Assembly: GCA_039090855.1 (NCBI GenBank)
Contig: CM077034.1
Location: 17,059,303-17,123,302, forward strand
DNA length: 64,000 nucleotides
Direction of reading: 5' to 3'
From: Macrothele yani
Lineage: Eukaryota > Arthropoda > Arachnida > Araneae > Macrothelidae
Under the pieces are notes generated by a model, which had not been told where the DNA came from, searched no databases, and saw nothing but the letters and a program-made list of their open reading frames with translations. Positions 11,767-23,035 of this stretch are shown here, piece by piece (the first letter of the stretch is position 1; every line of letters starts with the position of its first letter). The position numbers and the translations under genes were made by a program.

Positions 11767-12023
11767 GATTTAATATTAAGCAGGTTGAGAAAGGCGTCGA
11801 GGCCAACAAATAAGTGCTTGCTGAAAACCACAAGGGGAAGAGTGAATGCTGGAAATTGTTTCGCCTCATTAAGGAGCCGGTGAATAATTCTGTGTTGTTT
11901 GGTCTTGCTTGTTGCACACAACGTGGAAAGTGTTTAATTACAAAGAAAGATGTCGACGGTGTAATAAAAGAGTATGAATCATATGAGAGTATGCGCACCT
12001 CCATCAAAGTATGGAAAGAGTGA
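11767..12023 (+). pseudogene. Possible BED-finger fragment of a hAT-type transposase
   Basis: From the ATG near 11767 the frame reads a short leader, one in-frame TAA near 11810, then SECWKLFRLI (residues typical of the aromatic start of BED domains), then ACCTQRGKCLITKK, which has the C-x2-to-4-C spacing of a zinc-binding pair. The distal His/Cys pair is not recognisable and the frame ends at 12023. BED fingers sit at the N-terminus of many hAT transposases and bind the element ends. No catalytic region follows because a Tc1 element begins at 12075. Moderate to low certainty. Confidence 0.4.
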
Positions 12024-12074
12024 ACAATCTAAATACATTTGTGTAATCGTAAATAATGATTCCCATTTGTAATA

Positions 12075-13292
12075 CACTGAGTGGCCACTTTATTATGACC
12101 ACCTGACAGTTTTTAAGCAAATAAGCTATGGCTGCACGCTGTTGCCGCCTGAGGGCGTGGCTAGTATATAAAGGGAAAGCTTAGTGCTTGCGACAGTAGT
12201 AGAAGTGATTTTTAAGTGACGAGATGCGTAAAAAATGCGATTTGATGGACTGCCAAAGTGGGATGATTGTAGGAGCTCGGAGCCATGGAGCGAGTATCAC
12301 CGAAACCGCCGTATTCGTGAAATGTTTCAGAGCAGCTGTTGTTAAAGTGTTTAAAGACTGGACTGTCAGCCAAAAAAACTGGGTCTCTACGTGTAACGCG
12401 TGGTCGTCATCGACTAGTGACTGCCCGGGCGGAACGGAGAGTGTCCAGACTGGTAACAGACAACAGAAGGGTAACAATGCAGCAAATTACAGACCATCTT
12501 AATCAAGGATCCCCTCAAATGATCTCTGCACGCACTATTCGCCTTACGCTGCATCGGATGGGATATGGCAGCCGAAGGCCTGTTCGAACACCTTTGCTGT
12601 CTGCAGTTAACAAGAGAAAACGTCTCCAGTTCGCACAGGAGCACAAGGATTGGACAGTTGATAATTGGAAAGAAATTATGTGGTCCCATGACTCACGTTT
12701 TCAGTTGCACCATGCCGATGGCCGAGTGCGAATTTGGCGGAAGCAGTACGAAAGCATGGACTCCAAATGCATTGCTACAACCTTCAAACTGGTAGAGGCA
12801 ACGTTATGGTTTGGGGAATGTTTTCCTGGCATGCTTTGGGCCCTTTAATTCGTGTTGATCAACGTCTGACTGGCACATCATATCTAAACATCGTTGCGGA
12901 CCAAGTGCATCCTGTCATGTGGATGACTTATCCCAATGGCGATGGCTACTTTCAACAAGATAATGCGTCCTGCCATAGTGCTGGTATTGTACAGGATTGG
13001 TTTCAGGAACATGCCGGTGAGTTTACTTTGCTTAGGTGGCCCCCACAATCTCCAGATCTCAACGCCATTGAGAATTTGTAGGATGAAGTTGAACGAGTCA
13101 TAGGACAGCTGGATCCACAACCCTACAATCTCACACTCCTGGAAAGTGCCATCAAGCATGGTTTGAGATTACACAAACCACCTATCAACATCTCGTGGAG
13201 TCCATGCCACGGAGAATCGACGCAGTATTAAAGGCAAAATGTGGCCCAACGAAGTACTGAGGGGGTGGTCATAATAAAGTGGCCACTCAGTG
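12075..13292 (+). mobile_element. Complete Tc1-like element with perfect inverted ends
   Basis: The two ends are perfect 29-bp inverted repeats beginning CACTGAGTGGCCAC and ending ATGACCACC. They are flanked by TA at 12073-12074 and 13293-13294, the target duplication expected for Tc1/mariner insertion. Total length 1,218 bp. A single mutated transposase gene lies inside. Immediately outside the right end is a (TA)n stretch and then the 5'-truncated RTE copy at 13304. Confidence 0.95.
12224..13260 (+). pseudogene. Tc1-like transposase, inactivated
   Basis: Three frames together span the whole family length. 12224-12400 holds the N-terminal helix-turn-helix. 12345-12800 holds RGRHRLVTARAERR, ISARTIRLTLHRMGYGSRRP and NWKEIMWSHDSRF. 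12790-13081 holds GNVMVWGMFSWHALGPL, GYFQQDNASCHSA (second catalytic Asp) and SPDLNAIENL (Glu). The usual WSDES is WSHDS here, so the first catalytic Asp appears replaced by His. A TAG at 13079-13081 truncates the C-terminus. The tail ending MPRRIDAVLKAKCGPTKY and its stop (13258-13260) are still readable. Frameshifts near 12370 and 12795, a nonsense codon and the lost Asp make it inactive, although its ends are perfect. Confidence 0.9.
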
Positions 13293-13303
13293 TATATATA
13301 TAT

Positions 13304-15661
13304 TCGGTCACGGCAACAGAAACCAGCGTGGAAATACTCTCGTTGAGTTTGCAGAGGCAGAAGGGTTTTTCATCTTGAACTCCTTCTTCAAGAAAAATCC
13401 ACACAGGAAATGGACATGGAGACATCCAAATGGGACGACAAGTGAAATTGATTTTATTATGTGTAACAAAAAATTTCGTCATAGAAGACTGCAGTGTGCT
13501 AAACAAGTTCAACACAGGTAGTGACCATAGATTGGTGAGATGTAAGATGCACCTCAACACTAAACTTGAACGTGGCAAGCTCATAAGACAAACAAAATCT
13601 ATTGACATAACCAACCTTAAAAAACACCATAATATCTTCAAGTTGGAACTGAAGAACAGGTTCTCTGCTTTAGAAGGCCTAACATCGGAAGAAGTGGACA
13701 TCTCTGAACTTAACAGAAAAGTAACCAAAGCTCTTATGGAAACAGCAACAAAATTAGCTGGGTCTAAGAACAAGTTGCATGTAAACAAATTATCAGGAAA
13801 AACCAAAATGTTGATGCAAAAAAGAAGAGAGATGAGGACAACTAAAGAAGATGTGACTTCCAAAGTGGAATATATAGAGCTATGCAAGACAATACGAAAA
13901 AGTATCACTGAAGACGTAAGGAAATTCAATTGTGAACTAGTGAGGAAAGCAATTGAAAACAACCAAAGCCTAAAGATAGCAAAGGGACATCTCAGTAAGG
14001 GAAGAAAACAGATTATGGCACTGAGAAAAGAAGATGGTTCTGTAACAAGAAATAGAGGCAGAAATTTTGACAAGAGTGAAAGATTTCTACTCCAAATTAT
14101 ATGAAAGGGATGATACATGTTCTCCAGACATCATGAAAGATACCAGTACCAGAGTTCCTCCAGTCCTTCCAGCAGAAGTTGCACATGCAATCAAGAACAT
14201 GAAGCGGGGAAAAGCTCCAGGAGAAGATGGAATTACTGTAGACATCATACAAGAAGCAAGTGGAGAAATCGAAACAGTACTCGCCCAAATTTTCACTCGA
14301 TGCCTTAATGAAGGAAAGATTCCTGAGGATTGGAACACCGCTACAATGATCCTGCTACATAAGAAAGGTGACATTGAGGATCTCGGAAACTACAGACCTA
14401 TCAGCCTCCTATCAGTAGTTTATAAAATCTTCACTAAAGTTCTTTCACACCGCTTGAAGGTAACACTGGACATGGCTCAACCGAGAGAACAAGCTGGATT
14501 CAGGAGTGGCTACAGCACAATAGATCATATCCATGTGCTGAGAGAACTAATTGAAAGAGCGAGGGAATATGAACTTCCATTGTGCATGGCTTTTATCGAT
14601 TATGAAAAAGCCTTTGATTCGGTGAAACCATCAGCAGTTACAATGGCCCTGAAATCCTGCGGTATTGAAGATGCATACATTAATATTATTAATAACATCT
14701 ATGAAAATGCAAGTGCAAAGATTAGGCTGTTTGAAAATACAACACACATAAAAATTGGAAAGGGAGTGAGACAAGGTGACACCTTATCTCCGAAGCTCTT
14801 TAATGCCACATTGGAGGGTGTTTTTCAGTCACTGAGCTGGGAAAACAAGGGGATAAAGATTAATGGAGATTATCTAACCCACCTTCGTTTCGCTGATGAC
14901 GTAGTCATTTTGCAACTAGCCCATCAGAGCTGCAGAGTATGATCCAGGAACTTGCTGACAAGAGTAAAGAAGTGGGATTAAAAATGAACTTTCAGAAGAC
15001 AAAAGTGATGTTCAATGCTTTTACAAGAAATGAAGATTTATCGATTGATGGAGAAAAGCTGGAGATAACAGATACGTACATTTATCTTGGACAGCAGATA
15101 TCAAGTGAGGGTCACATTGATGAAGAAATTAATCGGCGTACAAAACTTGCCTGGAGAGCTTTTGGAAGAAACAGCATGGTTTTCAAGAGCAATATGCCAT
15201 TATGTCTTAAAAGAAAGGTGTTTGATCAATGCATCCTTCCAGTGCTTACGTATGGTGCAGAGACGTGGACCTTAACTAAAAGAGACATACAAAGGCTGCA
15301 GACAACTCAAAGCAGCATGGAGAGGTGCATGCTTGGTGTAACCAGGAGAGATAAGAAGAGGAACTCGTGGATCCGAAAAATGACGAGAGTGGAAGACATC
15401 ATGATCAGAGTTAAATCCCTGAAATGGCAATGGGCTGGACTTACTGCCAGAAGGACAGACCATCGATGGACAGCCGAAATTTTAGATTGGATTCCAAGGG
15501 ACAGGAAAAGACCCAGAAGAAGACCACATGGGTGATGGGTGGATGAAAATCGAAAGTATGCGGGAGGGACATGGAGGAGACTGGCACAAGACAGACCGTT
15601 GTGGAGGAAACTTGGGGAGACCTTCGTCCAGCAGTGGATTGATAATGGTTGACAATGATGA

Positions 15662-15665
<4 letters not shown>
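13304..15665 (+). pseudogene. RTE-type retrotransposon copy 1 (EN C-terminus + RT)
   Basis: 5'-truncated: it begins inside the endonuclease at the sequence matching 21059 of copy 4. It includes the GTTSEIDFIM and GSDHRLV motifs of the AP-like endonuclease, then reverse transcriptase with NYRPISLLSVVYKIFTKVL, MAFIDYEKAFDSV, GVRQGDTLSPKLFN and HLRFADDVVI (the FADD catalytic box), and a C-terminal domain with TYGAETWTLTKRD. Frameshifts lie near 13470 (extra A), 14065 and 14910, and a stop at 15533 cuts the usual GRWVDEIRKYAG ending. The 3' end is TTGACAATGATGATG-type, as is usual for RTE/BovB-like elements. It is one of six related pieces in this window. Confidence 0.92.
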
Positions 15666-15701
<36 letters not shown>

Positions 15702-15742
15702 TCATCATATATATATATATATATCATCATCATCATCATTGT
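15660..15742. repeat. (AT)n/(ATG)n palindromic junction between two RTE tails
   Basis: TGACAATGATGATG, (TA)n, ATCATCATAT, (AT)n, then ATCATCATCATTGTCA. The 3' simple-repeat tails of two RTE copies meet here in inverted orientation, making the whole stretch self-complementary. Confidence 0.9.
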
Positions 15743-16757
15743 CAACCATTATCAATCCACTGCTGGACGAAGGTCTCCCCAAGTTTCCTCCACAACGGTC
15801 TGTCTTGTGCCAGTCTCCTCCATGTCACTCCCGCATACTTTCGAATTTCATCCACCCATCTCCCATGTGGTCTTCTTCTGGGTCTTTTCCTGTCCCTTGG
15901 AATCCAATCTAAAATTTCGGCTGTCCATCGATGATCTGTCCTTCTGGCAGTATGTCCAGCCCATTGCCATTTCAGGGATTTAACTCTGATCATGATGTCT
16001 TCCACTCTCGTCATTTTTCGGATCCACGAGTTCCTCTTCTTATCTCTCCTGGTTACACCAAGCATGCACCTCTCCATGCTGCTTTGAGTTGTCTGCAGCC
16101 TTTGTATGTCTCTTTTAGTCAAGGTCCACGTCTCTGCACCATACGTAAGCACTGGAAGGATGCATTGATCAAACACTTTTCTTTTAAGACATAATGGCAT
16201 ATTGCTCTTGAAAATTATGCTGTTTCTTCCAAAAGCTCTCCAGGCAAGTTTTGTACGCCGATTAATTTCTTCACCAATGTGACCCTCACTTGATATCTGC
16301 TGTCCAAGATAAATGTACGTGTCTGTTATCTCCAGCTTTTCTCCATCAATCGATAAATCTTCATTTCTTGTAAAAGCATTGTGCATCACTTTTGTCTTCT
16401 GAAAGTTCATTTTTAATCCCACTTCTTTACTCTTGTCAGCATGTTCCTGGATCATACTCTGTAGCTCTGATGGGGTAGGGTAGTTGCAAAAATGACTATG
16501 TCATCAGCAAAACGAAGGTGGGTTAGATAATCTCCATTAATCTTTATCTCTTTGTTTTCCCAGTTCAGTGATTGAAAGACATTTTCCAATGTGGCATTAA
16601 AGAGCTTCGGAGATATGGTGTCACCTTGTCTCACTCCTTTTCCAATTTTTATGTGTGTTGTATTTTCAAAGAGCCGAATCTTTGCACTTGCATTTTCATA
16701 GATGTTATTAATAATATTAATGTATGCATCTTCAATACCGCAGGATTTCAGAGCCAT
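15725..16757 (-). pseudogene. RTE-type retrotransposon copy 2 (RT 3' part)
   Basis: Minus-strand copy of the last ~1 kb of the RTE family. It starts at the codons MALKSCGIEDAYINIINNIY (16757) and runs through GVRQGDTISPKLFN and HLRFADDIVIFATT, then, after a frameshift near 16460-16490, through NFQKTKVMHNAFTRNEDLS to the natural end GETFVQQWIDNG at 15742. The C-terminal ~237 codons are open and uninterrupted. It is 5'-truncated at a (TA)n stretch (16758-16798). It lies tail to tail with copy 1; the two are close enough that their shared 1 kb forms a long inverted repeat. Confidence 0.92.
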
Positions 16758-16798
16758 ATATATATATATATGGCTGCATATATATATATATATATATA

Positions 16799-18514
16799 CT
16801 CAAGAGCAAAACCGAAGACCAAGGAAAAACTTTAGAATTCAAAACGAAGGCTGCAAAACAACCTGAAAATCAAAACGCGCAACGCAGCAGTTTTGAAAAT
16901 TCAGAATTCACATTCTATAAAGAAGATACCTAAGCAAAAAAATACAATATAATTTTGACTCACACCTAGTACAACATAGAAAAGGTTATGTATCTACCTG
17001 TGTGAGTAAAAGGAGAAAAGATAAAAAATAAAATAAAACAACTGAATGTAGAAGGTGTCGAGAATACTGAGCCTTGGCTTTATCAAGGACCGGCAAAAAC
17101 TCTGCATTTTCTCACTTCCACAAAGACCTAGTTGGAAATGGGTTTCTGCAAGGCCATAGATGCAAGTAACATTCCCACCTAAAATAGTTTAACAAATATA
17201 TATATGTCATGTCCTCCGTAGAGTTGCATGACCTAGCACTAGTTAACAATTTCGCTTGCATCCATTAACCTTCCTGGCCCGACCCATGCTCTTCATCTGT
17301 TACAATTAAACAGAGAGAAGAAGATTAAAGAGAACTCAAGCTGTGAGAGTGACATAATAATTAGAAATGATTTTCAGCCATAACGAAATTCCAAGTTCGT
17401 TTGAGAGAGAATTTAAACCTGAAAATCGATGCAAAAGAAATCCAAATTTTTAAATTGCAATTAAAAAAGGAAATATTAATTTTTAACGAACAGATTTTTG
17501 AAAGAAAACTTGAGTCTAAAACCCCATACTCTACAACATATGACAGCACGAAAACGAGAATAAGTTAAAGATAATAATTAACTAAAGAAAACTTTGTGAA
17601 AGTTATATACCTTAAACAGTTAGTTGCAATATGTACAAAGTATTTCAGCAGTGCTTTAAGTGCATAATTAATTAGTTATTAAGAACTTAACTACTTTGAA
17701 AAAACAGCGCATAGACAGCGCATAGAAAAGGAACAAGCTGAGCCATCTTCTGTTCCTAGGTACCCCAAAAGACGCTCAAAGTTACAGAGAAAAGAAAGAG
17801 TTAAAACCCGCAAAAATGTTAACAGACAAACCAATGCCTAAAAGCTGAAAAGCTAAAAAACGACAGAGAAAAGGTACATGAAGTACAAACATTGAACTTA
17901 TAAAACCTAGAACCCAAAAACAGGGAAGAGAGCTTACCTCTTGTGTGACAAAAACATTTCTCCTCACAAGAGAAGAACATGGCTGACCTCTTCCGCCACT
18001 CCCTAGACGCTGGGGGGCAGTGAGGGTGGGGCTGATGGCCTCCTCATGCAGCAAGAAACCAACGCGCGGAGATTTTAACCAGAGAAAAAATATATAAACT
18101 TAAGACTGTGGATCTGTATGATCAGAAAGAGCAGAATTAACTCTCCAGAATACATGAGAAATATTATAAAATACACGAGCAGTGTATTTAATAATCTTTG
18201 CATGTATTAAATCACCTTAGTGAGCTTCTATAGATTAATCAGAATCTTATTAATTTTAAAGTTGGTTTTACTATTTTTAGTATAGCTATCCTAGTGATGA
18301 ATAACTAGTTTTCTTTTTTATTTGTTTTTATTTTCTTTTATAAACAGATTTTTAAGCTTTTTTTGTGATTTTGTTTATATTATTTAATTTTTTGTTTTAA
18401 TAGGACCGTCATATCCATAGCACTAAGGTTCCTTTAGGTAGTTAATAGGCATCCTCTAGCCAACTTCCTTACGGCTTTGATTGGTCAGAATCATATTATT
18501 AACTGTGTAGAAAA
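16799..18514. other. AT-rich stretch downstream of the Penelope-like gene
   Basis: No GIY-YIG endonuclease coding is visible on the minus strand after the RT stop, so either this family lacks it or it has decayed. On the minus strand about 17095-17055 reads TTGATAAAGCCAAGGCTCAG, a weak relic-like resemblance to hammerhead or Penelope 3' sequence only. A GC-richer patch lies at 17940-18050. Nothing else is recognised. Confidence 0.45.
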
Positions 18515-19936
18515 TTAAAGCAGATCTGCCAACCTTACTCTATTATTCAGAATAATTTTTCTTAAAGTTCTTTTGATGAAAGAAGAAGGAATTTCGTTCT
18601 CTAGAAAACTTTCTAATAGTATATTAATGTGGTAATTGAAGTCCAAATTGTTGCTGCAAATTCTTGAAATTCTTAGGACCTGAGAAATTAGTACATTCTC
18701 AATTACTTTGGTTGAAATGTTATTATTCCAGTGTAGATATTTAATTACTTTGAAAGGAAAATTAACTCTTTTATCAAAGAGGCTAATAGATGGGTTACCT
18801 CTGTTGAGCTTAATGCTTAAGTCTAGGAACTCAAGTTCCTGATTACTGTGGTTGGTTTTACATAAATTAAGAGAGCTAGGATAGATATTATCAAAATCAC
18901 TCTCTATAACTTCTGAATTATTGATACACAGCAGATCATCAATATATCTAAAAGTGTAAAGGTAGTTATCTGAGCAGGTGGGGTGATTTTTAATGAATTT
19001 ATATTCCTTAAAGAACAGGAATAGATTAGCGATATTCGTGGACGTTGATGTTCCCATGGGAATACCGTTCACTTGCTTATAGAGAGTATTATTATATAAG
19101 ATATGGTTATTTTTTATGCAGCAATTGAGATAAGAGTTCCAAGTTCCTACATCAACAAATTGGTTAAGTTTAAATTCTGCATACAGCTCTTTAAAGGTAG
19201 TGATTATATCTGATAGAGGCAGATTAGTATATAGGTTTTCAAAATCATAACTATTAATATCTAGGGGACAAACTTTGAGTATAGTAGAAATTACTTCTGC
19301 ATTATTATTAATAATCCAAAAATCTCTGTACATCAAGTTAGAACAGTTTCTAATGTGTTTCAAAACCTTCTTTAAGACATCTTCAAAAGCAAGATCTATT
19401 TTCTTTTTATGACTCCTTACTCCACTAGCTATGAACCTGAACTTCACAGGATCCTTATGAAACTTAACCGTTGCAAAAAGAAATGGAAATTCAGGCTCAT
19501 ATCTTCTAGTTTGTGGAATTTTAAGTTTCTTGAAGAATGCCTTAAACCGATTTTCTAACTGCTTGGTAGAATAACTTACGGGCTCGTATGTTACTCTATT
19601 ATTGAGTTCCATAGTTAACAATTCAAAATAGAACTTCTTACAGATAATTGCAAAATTATTGCTAGCTTTATCCGTAGTGGTAAAAATAAATTGGTCTTGT
19701 AGTTTGGAGAGTGACCTTTTAGCTTCTCCAGAGAAAAAGAGATTTCTGTCGAAACAAATGTCCAGACCTGCCAATTCACCGGTGAAGCTATTGATTATAT
19801 TATATTTCCATTCTGCGAAGGCCTCAATAGGCTGATTATACGTTAAACTGGTTTTTACGATGTACCTATTAACATCTTGAGTGAAGCTCTCAAGAATCCT
19901 TTCTTTGGAAATTGTGAAGGAAGGTCTGAATTTATA
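18515..19936 (-). CDS. Penelope-like element reverse transcriptase, 5'-truncated open frame
   Basis: A continuous minus-strand frame of about 474 codons carries reverse-transcriptase palm motifs in order: TTDKASNNFAIICKKF; a KFHKDPVKFRFIASG block; SYDFENLYTNLPLSD (motif A); NGIPMGTSTSTNIANLFL (motif B); and FRYIDDLLC (YxDD motif C), followed by ELEFLDLSI. The TDKASNN and DFENLYTNLP pattern is that of Penelope-like RTs rather than LINE or LTR RTs. The gene loses its start where an RTE fragment joins at 19937; the apparent upstream ATG at 19969 lies in RTE sequence and is not the original start. No frameshift or internal stop is seen in 1.4 kb, so the copy is recent or constrained. No GIY-YIG domain is seen downstream. 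RT would copy element RNA at target chromatin. Its exact clade is uncertain. Confidence 0.85.
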   Translation of the reverse strand, partial: YKFRPSFTISKERILESFTQDVNRYIVKTSLTYNQPIEAFAEWKYNIINSFTGELAGLDICFDRNLFFSGEAKRSLSKLQDQFIFTTTDKASNNFAIICKKFYFELLTMELNNRVTYEPVSYSTKQLENRFKAFFKKLKIPQTRRYEPEFPFLFATVKFHKDPVKFRFIASGVRSHKKKIDLAFEDVLKKVLKHIRNCSNLMYRDFWIINNNAEVISTILKVCPLDINSYDFENLYTNLPLSDIITTFKELYAEFKLNQFVDVGTWNSYLNCCIKNNHILYNNTLYKQVNGIPMGTSTSTNIANLFLFFKEYKFIKNHPTCSDNYLYTFRYIDDLLCINNSEVIESDFDNIYPSSLNLCKTNHSNQELEFLDLSIKLNRGNPSISLFDKRVNFPFKVIKYLHWNNNISTKVIENVLISQVLRISRICSNNLDFNYHINILLESFLENEIPSSFIKRTLRKIILNNRVRLADLL

Positions 19937-20355
19937 TGCAGAGACGTGGACCTTAACTAAAAGAGACATACAAAGGCTGCAGACAACTCAAAGCAGCATG
20001 GAGAGGTGCATGCTTGGTGTAACCAGGAGAGATAAGAAGAGGAACTCGTGGATCCGAAAAATGACAAGAGTGGAAGACATCATGATCAAAGTTAAATCCC
20101 TGAAATGGCAATGGGCTGGACATACTGCCAGAAGGACCGATCATCGATGGACAGCCGAAATTTTAGATTGGATTCCAAGCGACAGGAAAAGACCCAGAAG
20201 AAGACCACATAGGAGATGGGTGGATGAAATGCGAAAGTATGCTGGGGTGACATGGAGGAGACTGGCACAAGACAGACCGTTGTGGAAGAAACTTGGGGAT
20301 ACCTTCGTCCAGCAGTGGATTGATAATGGTTGACAATGATGATGATGATGATGAT
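19937..20355 (+). pseudogene. RTE copy 3, 3' fragment
   Basis: About 400 bp encoding the C-terminus from ETWTLTKRD to FVQQWIDNG and ending in (ATG)n. It is uninterrupted and close to the other copies, differing at scattered codons (for example IPSDRKRP instead of IPRDRKRP). It abuts the truncated 5' end of the Penelope-like gene on its left and the 5' region of RTE copy 4 directly on its right, a head-to-tail RTE arrangement. Confidence 0.93.
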
Positions 20356-20361
20356 ATATAT

Positions 20362-22697
20362 ACCATCGGGATTAGAGGAAATGCTATCCCACACTCACCA
20401 ACCCGCTTGGCCAGCGTGGTGAGTTATGGCCAAACCCCTCCAAAATGACCCCACAACTTAAATATTGGCCCTCAGTCTCCGGCAGCTGGAATGTACCTGG
20501 CCAAGGCAGCGGCCAGTGCGACATGAAGGCAGAGGGTGCTAAGAATCCCCGGAGGACCGGACTAGGCTGCCATCTGATGCTGACCTTGGCGACGTATAAC
20601 GGACGCTCCCTATCTTCTGATTCAAGGCTTCTTGAATTGGAAGAGGAACTACAAAGGATCAAGTGGGACATCGTGGGGCTAAGTGAGGTAAGGAGAAAGG
20701 GAGAAGATCTCATTGAACTGAAAAGTGGACATCTCTTCTACTATCGTGGGACTGATACTGGCAGAACTAGTGGTGTTGGATTTATAATAAACAAGAAACT
20801 GAAGGATAAAGTTGTAGAAGTTGAAAGTTCCTCTGACAGAGCTGCACGACTCGTTATCCAACTCTCAAAAAGACTCCGGGCTCAGATTATTCAAACTTAT
20901 GCACCCACCACAAGTCATCGTGAAGAAGAAATTGAAGAATTTTATGAGGAAATTCATGATCTAAATAATAAAGGTAAGCAGCACTTGAAGATAATTATGG
21001 GAGATTTCAATGCAAAAATAGAGCAAATGCAACAGCATGACACTTCAATAGGCAAATTCGGTCACGAGAACAGAAACCAGTGTGGAAATACTCTTGTAGA
21101 GTTTGCAGAGGCAGAAGGGTTTTTCATCATGAACTCCTTTTTCAAGAAAAAGCCACACAGGAAATGGACATGGAGACATCCAAATGGGACGACAAGTGAA
21201 ATTGATTTTATTATGTGTAACAAAAAATTCGTCATAGAAGACTGCAGTGTGCTGAACAAGTTCAACACAGGTAGTGACCATAGATTGGTAAGATGTAAAA
21301 TGCACCTCAATACTAAACTTAAGCGTGGCAAGCTCATAAAACAAACAAAGTTTATTGATGTGACCAACCTTAAAAAGCATCATAATACCTTCAAATTAGA
21401 ACTGAGGAATAGATTCTCTATTTTAGAAGGTCTAAAAGAAGTGGACATCTCTGAAGTTAATAGAAAAGTAGTCAAAGCTCTTATGGAAACAGCAACACAA
21501 TTTGCTGGGTCTAAGAACAAGTTGCATGCGAACAAATTATCAGGAAAAACCAAAATGTTGATGCAAAAAAGAAGAGAGATGAGGACAACTAAAGAAGATG
21601 TGACTTCCAAAGTGGAATATATAGAGCTATGCAAGACAACACGAAAAAGTATCACTGAAGACGTAAGGAAATTCAACTGTGAACTTAGTGAGGAAAGCAA
21701 TTGAAAACAACCAAAGCCTAAAGATAGCAAAGGGACATCTCAGTAATTGAAGAAAACAGATTATGGCTCTGAGAAAAGAAGATGGTTCTATAACAAGAAA
21801 TAGAGGCGAAATTCTGACAAGAGTGAAATATTTCTACTCCAAATTATATGAAAGGGATGATACATGTACTCCAGACATCATGAAAGGTACCAGAGTTCTT
21901 CCAGTCCTTCCAGCAGAAGTTGCTCATGCAATCAAGAACATGAAGCGGGGAAAGCTCCAGGAGAAGATGGAATTACTATAGACATCATACAAGAAGCAAG
22001 TGGAGAAATTGAAACAGTACTCGCCCAAATTTTCACTCGATGCCTTAATGAAGGGAAGATTCCTGAGGATTGGAACAACGCTACAATGATCCTGCTACAT
22101 AAAAAAGGTGACATTGAGGATCTCAGGAACTACAGACCTATCAGCCTCCTATCAGTGGTTTATAAAATCTTCACTAAAGTTCTTTCACACTGCTTGAAGG
22201 TGACACTGGACATGGCTCAACCGAGAGAACAAGCTGGATTCAGGAGTGGCTACAGCACATTAGATCATATCCACGTACTGAGAGAACTAATTGAAAGAGC
22301 GAGGGAATATGAACTCCCATTGTGCATGGCTTTTATCGATTATGAAAAAGCCTTTGATTCGGTGAAACCATCAGCAGTTACAATGGCTCTGAAATCCTGC
22401 GGTATTGAAGATGCATACATTAATATTATTAATAACATCTATGAAAATGCAAGTGCAAAGATTCAGCTGTTTGAAAATACAGCACACATAAAAATTGGAA
22501 AGGGAGTGAGACAAGGTGACACCATATCTCCGAAGCTCTTTAATGCGACATTGGAAAATGTCTTTCAATCACTGAACTGGGAAAACAAAGGGATAAAGGT
22601 TAATGGAGATTGTCTAACTCACCTTCGTTTTTCTGATGACGTCATTTTTTGCAACTACCCCATCAGAGCTGCAGAGTATGATCCAGGAACTTGCTGA
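20362..22697 (+). pseudogene. RTE copy 4: 5' leader, endonuclease and RT, 3'-truncated
   Basis: The only copy here with the 5' region (20362-20580: cacactcaccaacccgc, cagcgtggtgag, typical of this leader). The frame through 20445-21704 carries the AP-like endonuclease: LATYNGRSL, WDIVGLSEVRRKG, QTYAPTTSH, IIMGDFNAKI and GTTSEIDFIM. Frameshifts near 21690 and 21950 and a stop near 21748 precede the RT (KAPGEDGITIDII, NYRPISLLS, MAFIDYEKAFDSV, GVRQGDTISPKLFN). The FADD region reads FSDD with an adjacent deletion (about 22628-22650). It ends at 22697 where a SINE begins and does not resume afterwards. Full-length relatives make an EN-RT protein for target-primed reverse transcription. Confidence 0.92.
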
Positions 22698-23035
22698 CGA
22701 GCCGTGGATGGCTTGGTGATTAGAGATTAAGACTGATGATGGAGGGACACCAAGTTCAAACCTGGCGTGGTTTTGTTGATTTCTAACAATCTCTGAATAT
22801 CCGCCGTGCATTGGACGAGCACGTTAAGTGACGGCCCCCCGAGTAGGAATCCCCCGGTTACATATAAAGGTGTTCATTCCTAAGTCATCCCCTCCCTAAT
22901 TTCTCTCTGCCTTCTATGTGCAAAATCGTACGATGGCGCCATCTAGTGTGCTCTCACTTGCAAACTATCCTGTCAGAATCGCTAGATTCGCTCTAACTTC
23001 CTTCTATTTCCGTGCCCTGCCCGAAAGGGCACAGA
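22698..23035 (+). mobile_element. tRNA-headed SINE, family 1
   Basis: Begins gagccgtggatggcttggtg (A-box-like), with a B-box-like gttcaaacc near 22755. Then comes a conserved middle (ccgtgcattggacgagcac) and a 3' part with tggcgccatcta and ctgtcagaatcgctaga. The same modules occur at 51156-51356 and 51687-52349, which supports a single SINE family. Sequence downstream of RTE copy 4 does not continue on the right, so this junction is not a simple insertion. Confidence 0.75.

Noticed and set aside
19937..19969. Use of the ATG at 19969 as the Penelope-like start
   Set aside because: That stretch is antisense RTE sequence joined at 19937, so the codons upstream are fortuitous.
22730..22762. CTGATGA as a hammerhead core
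   Set aside because: No GAAA with pairing at the right distance; it lies in a tRNA-like SINE head.
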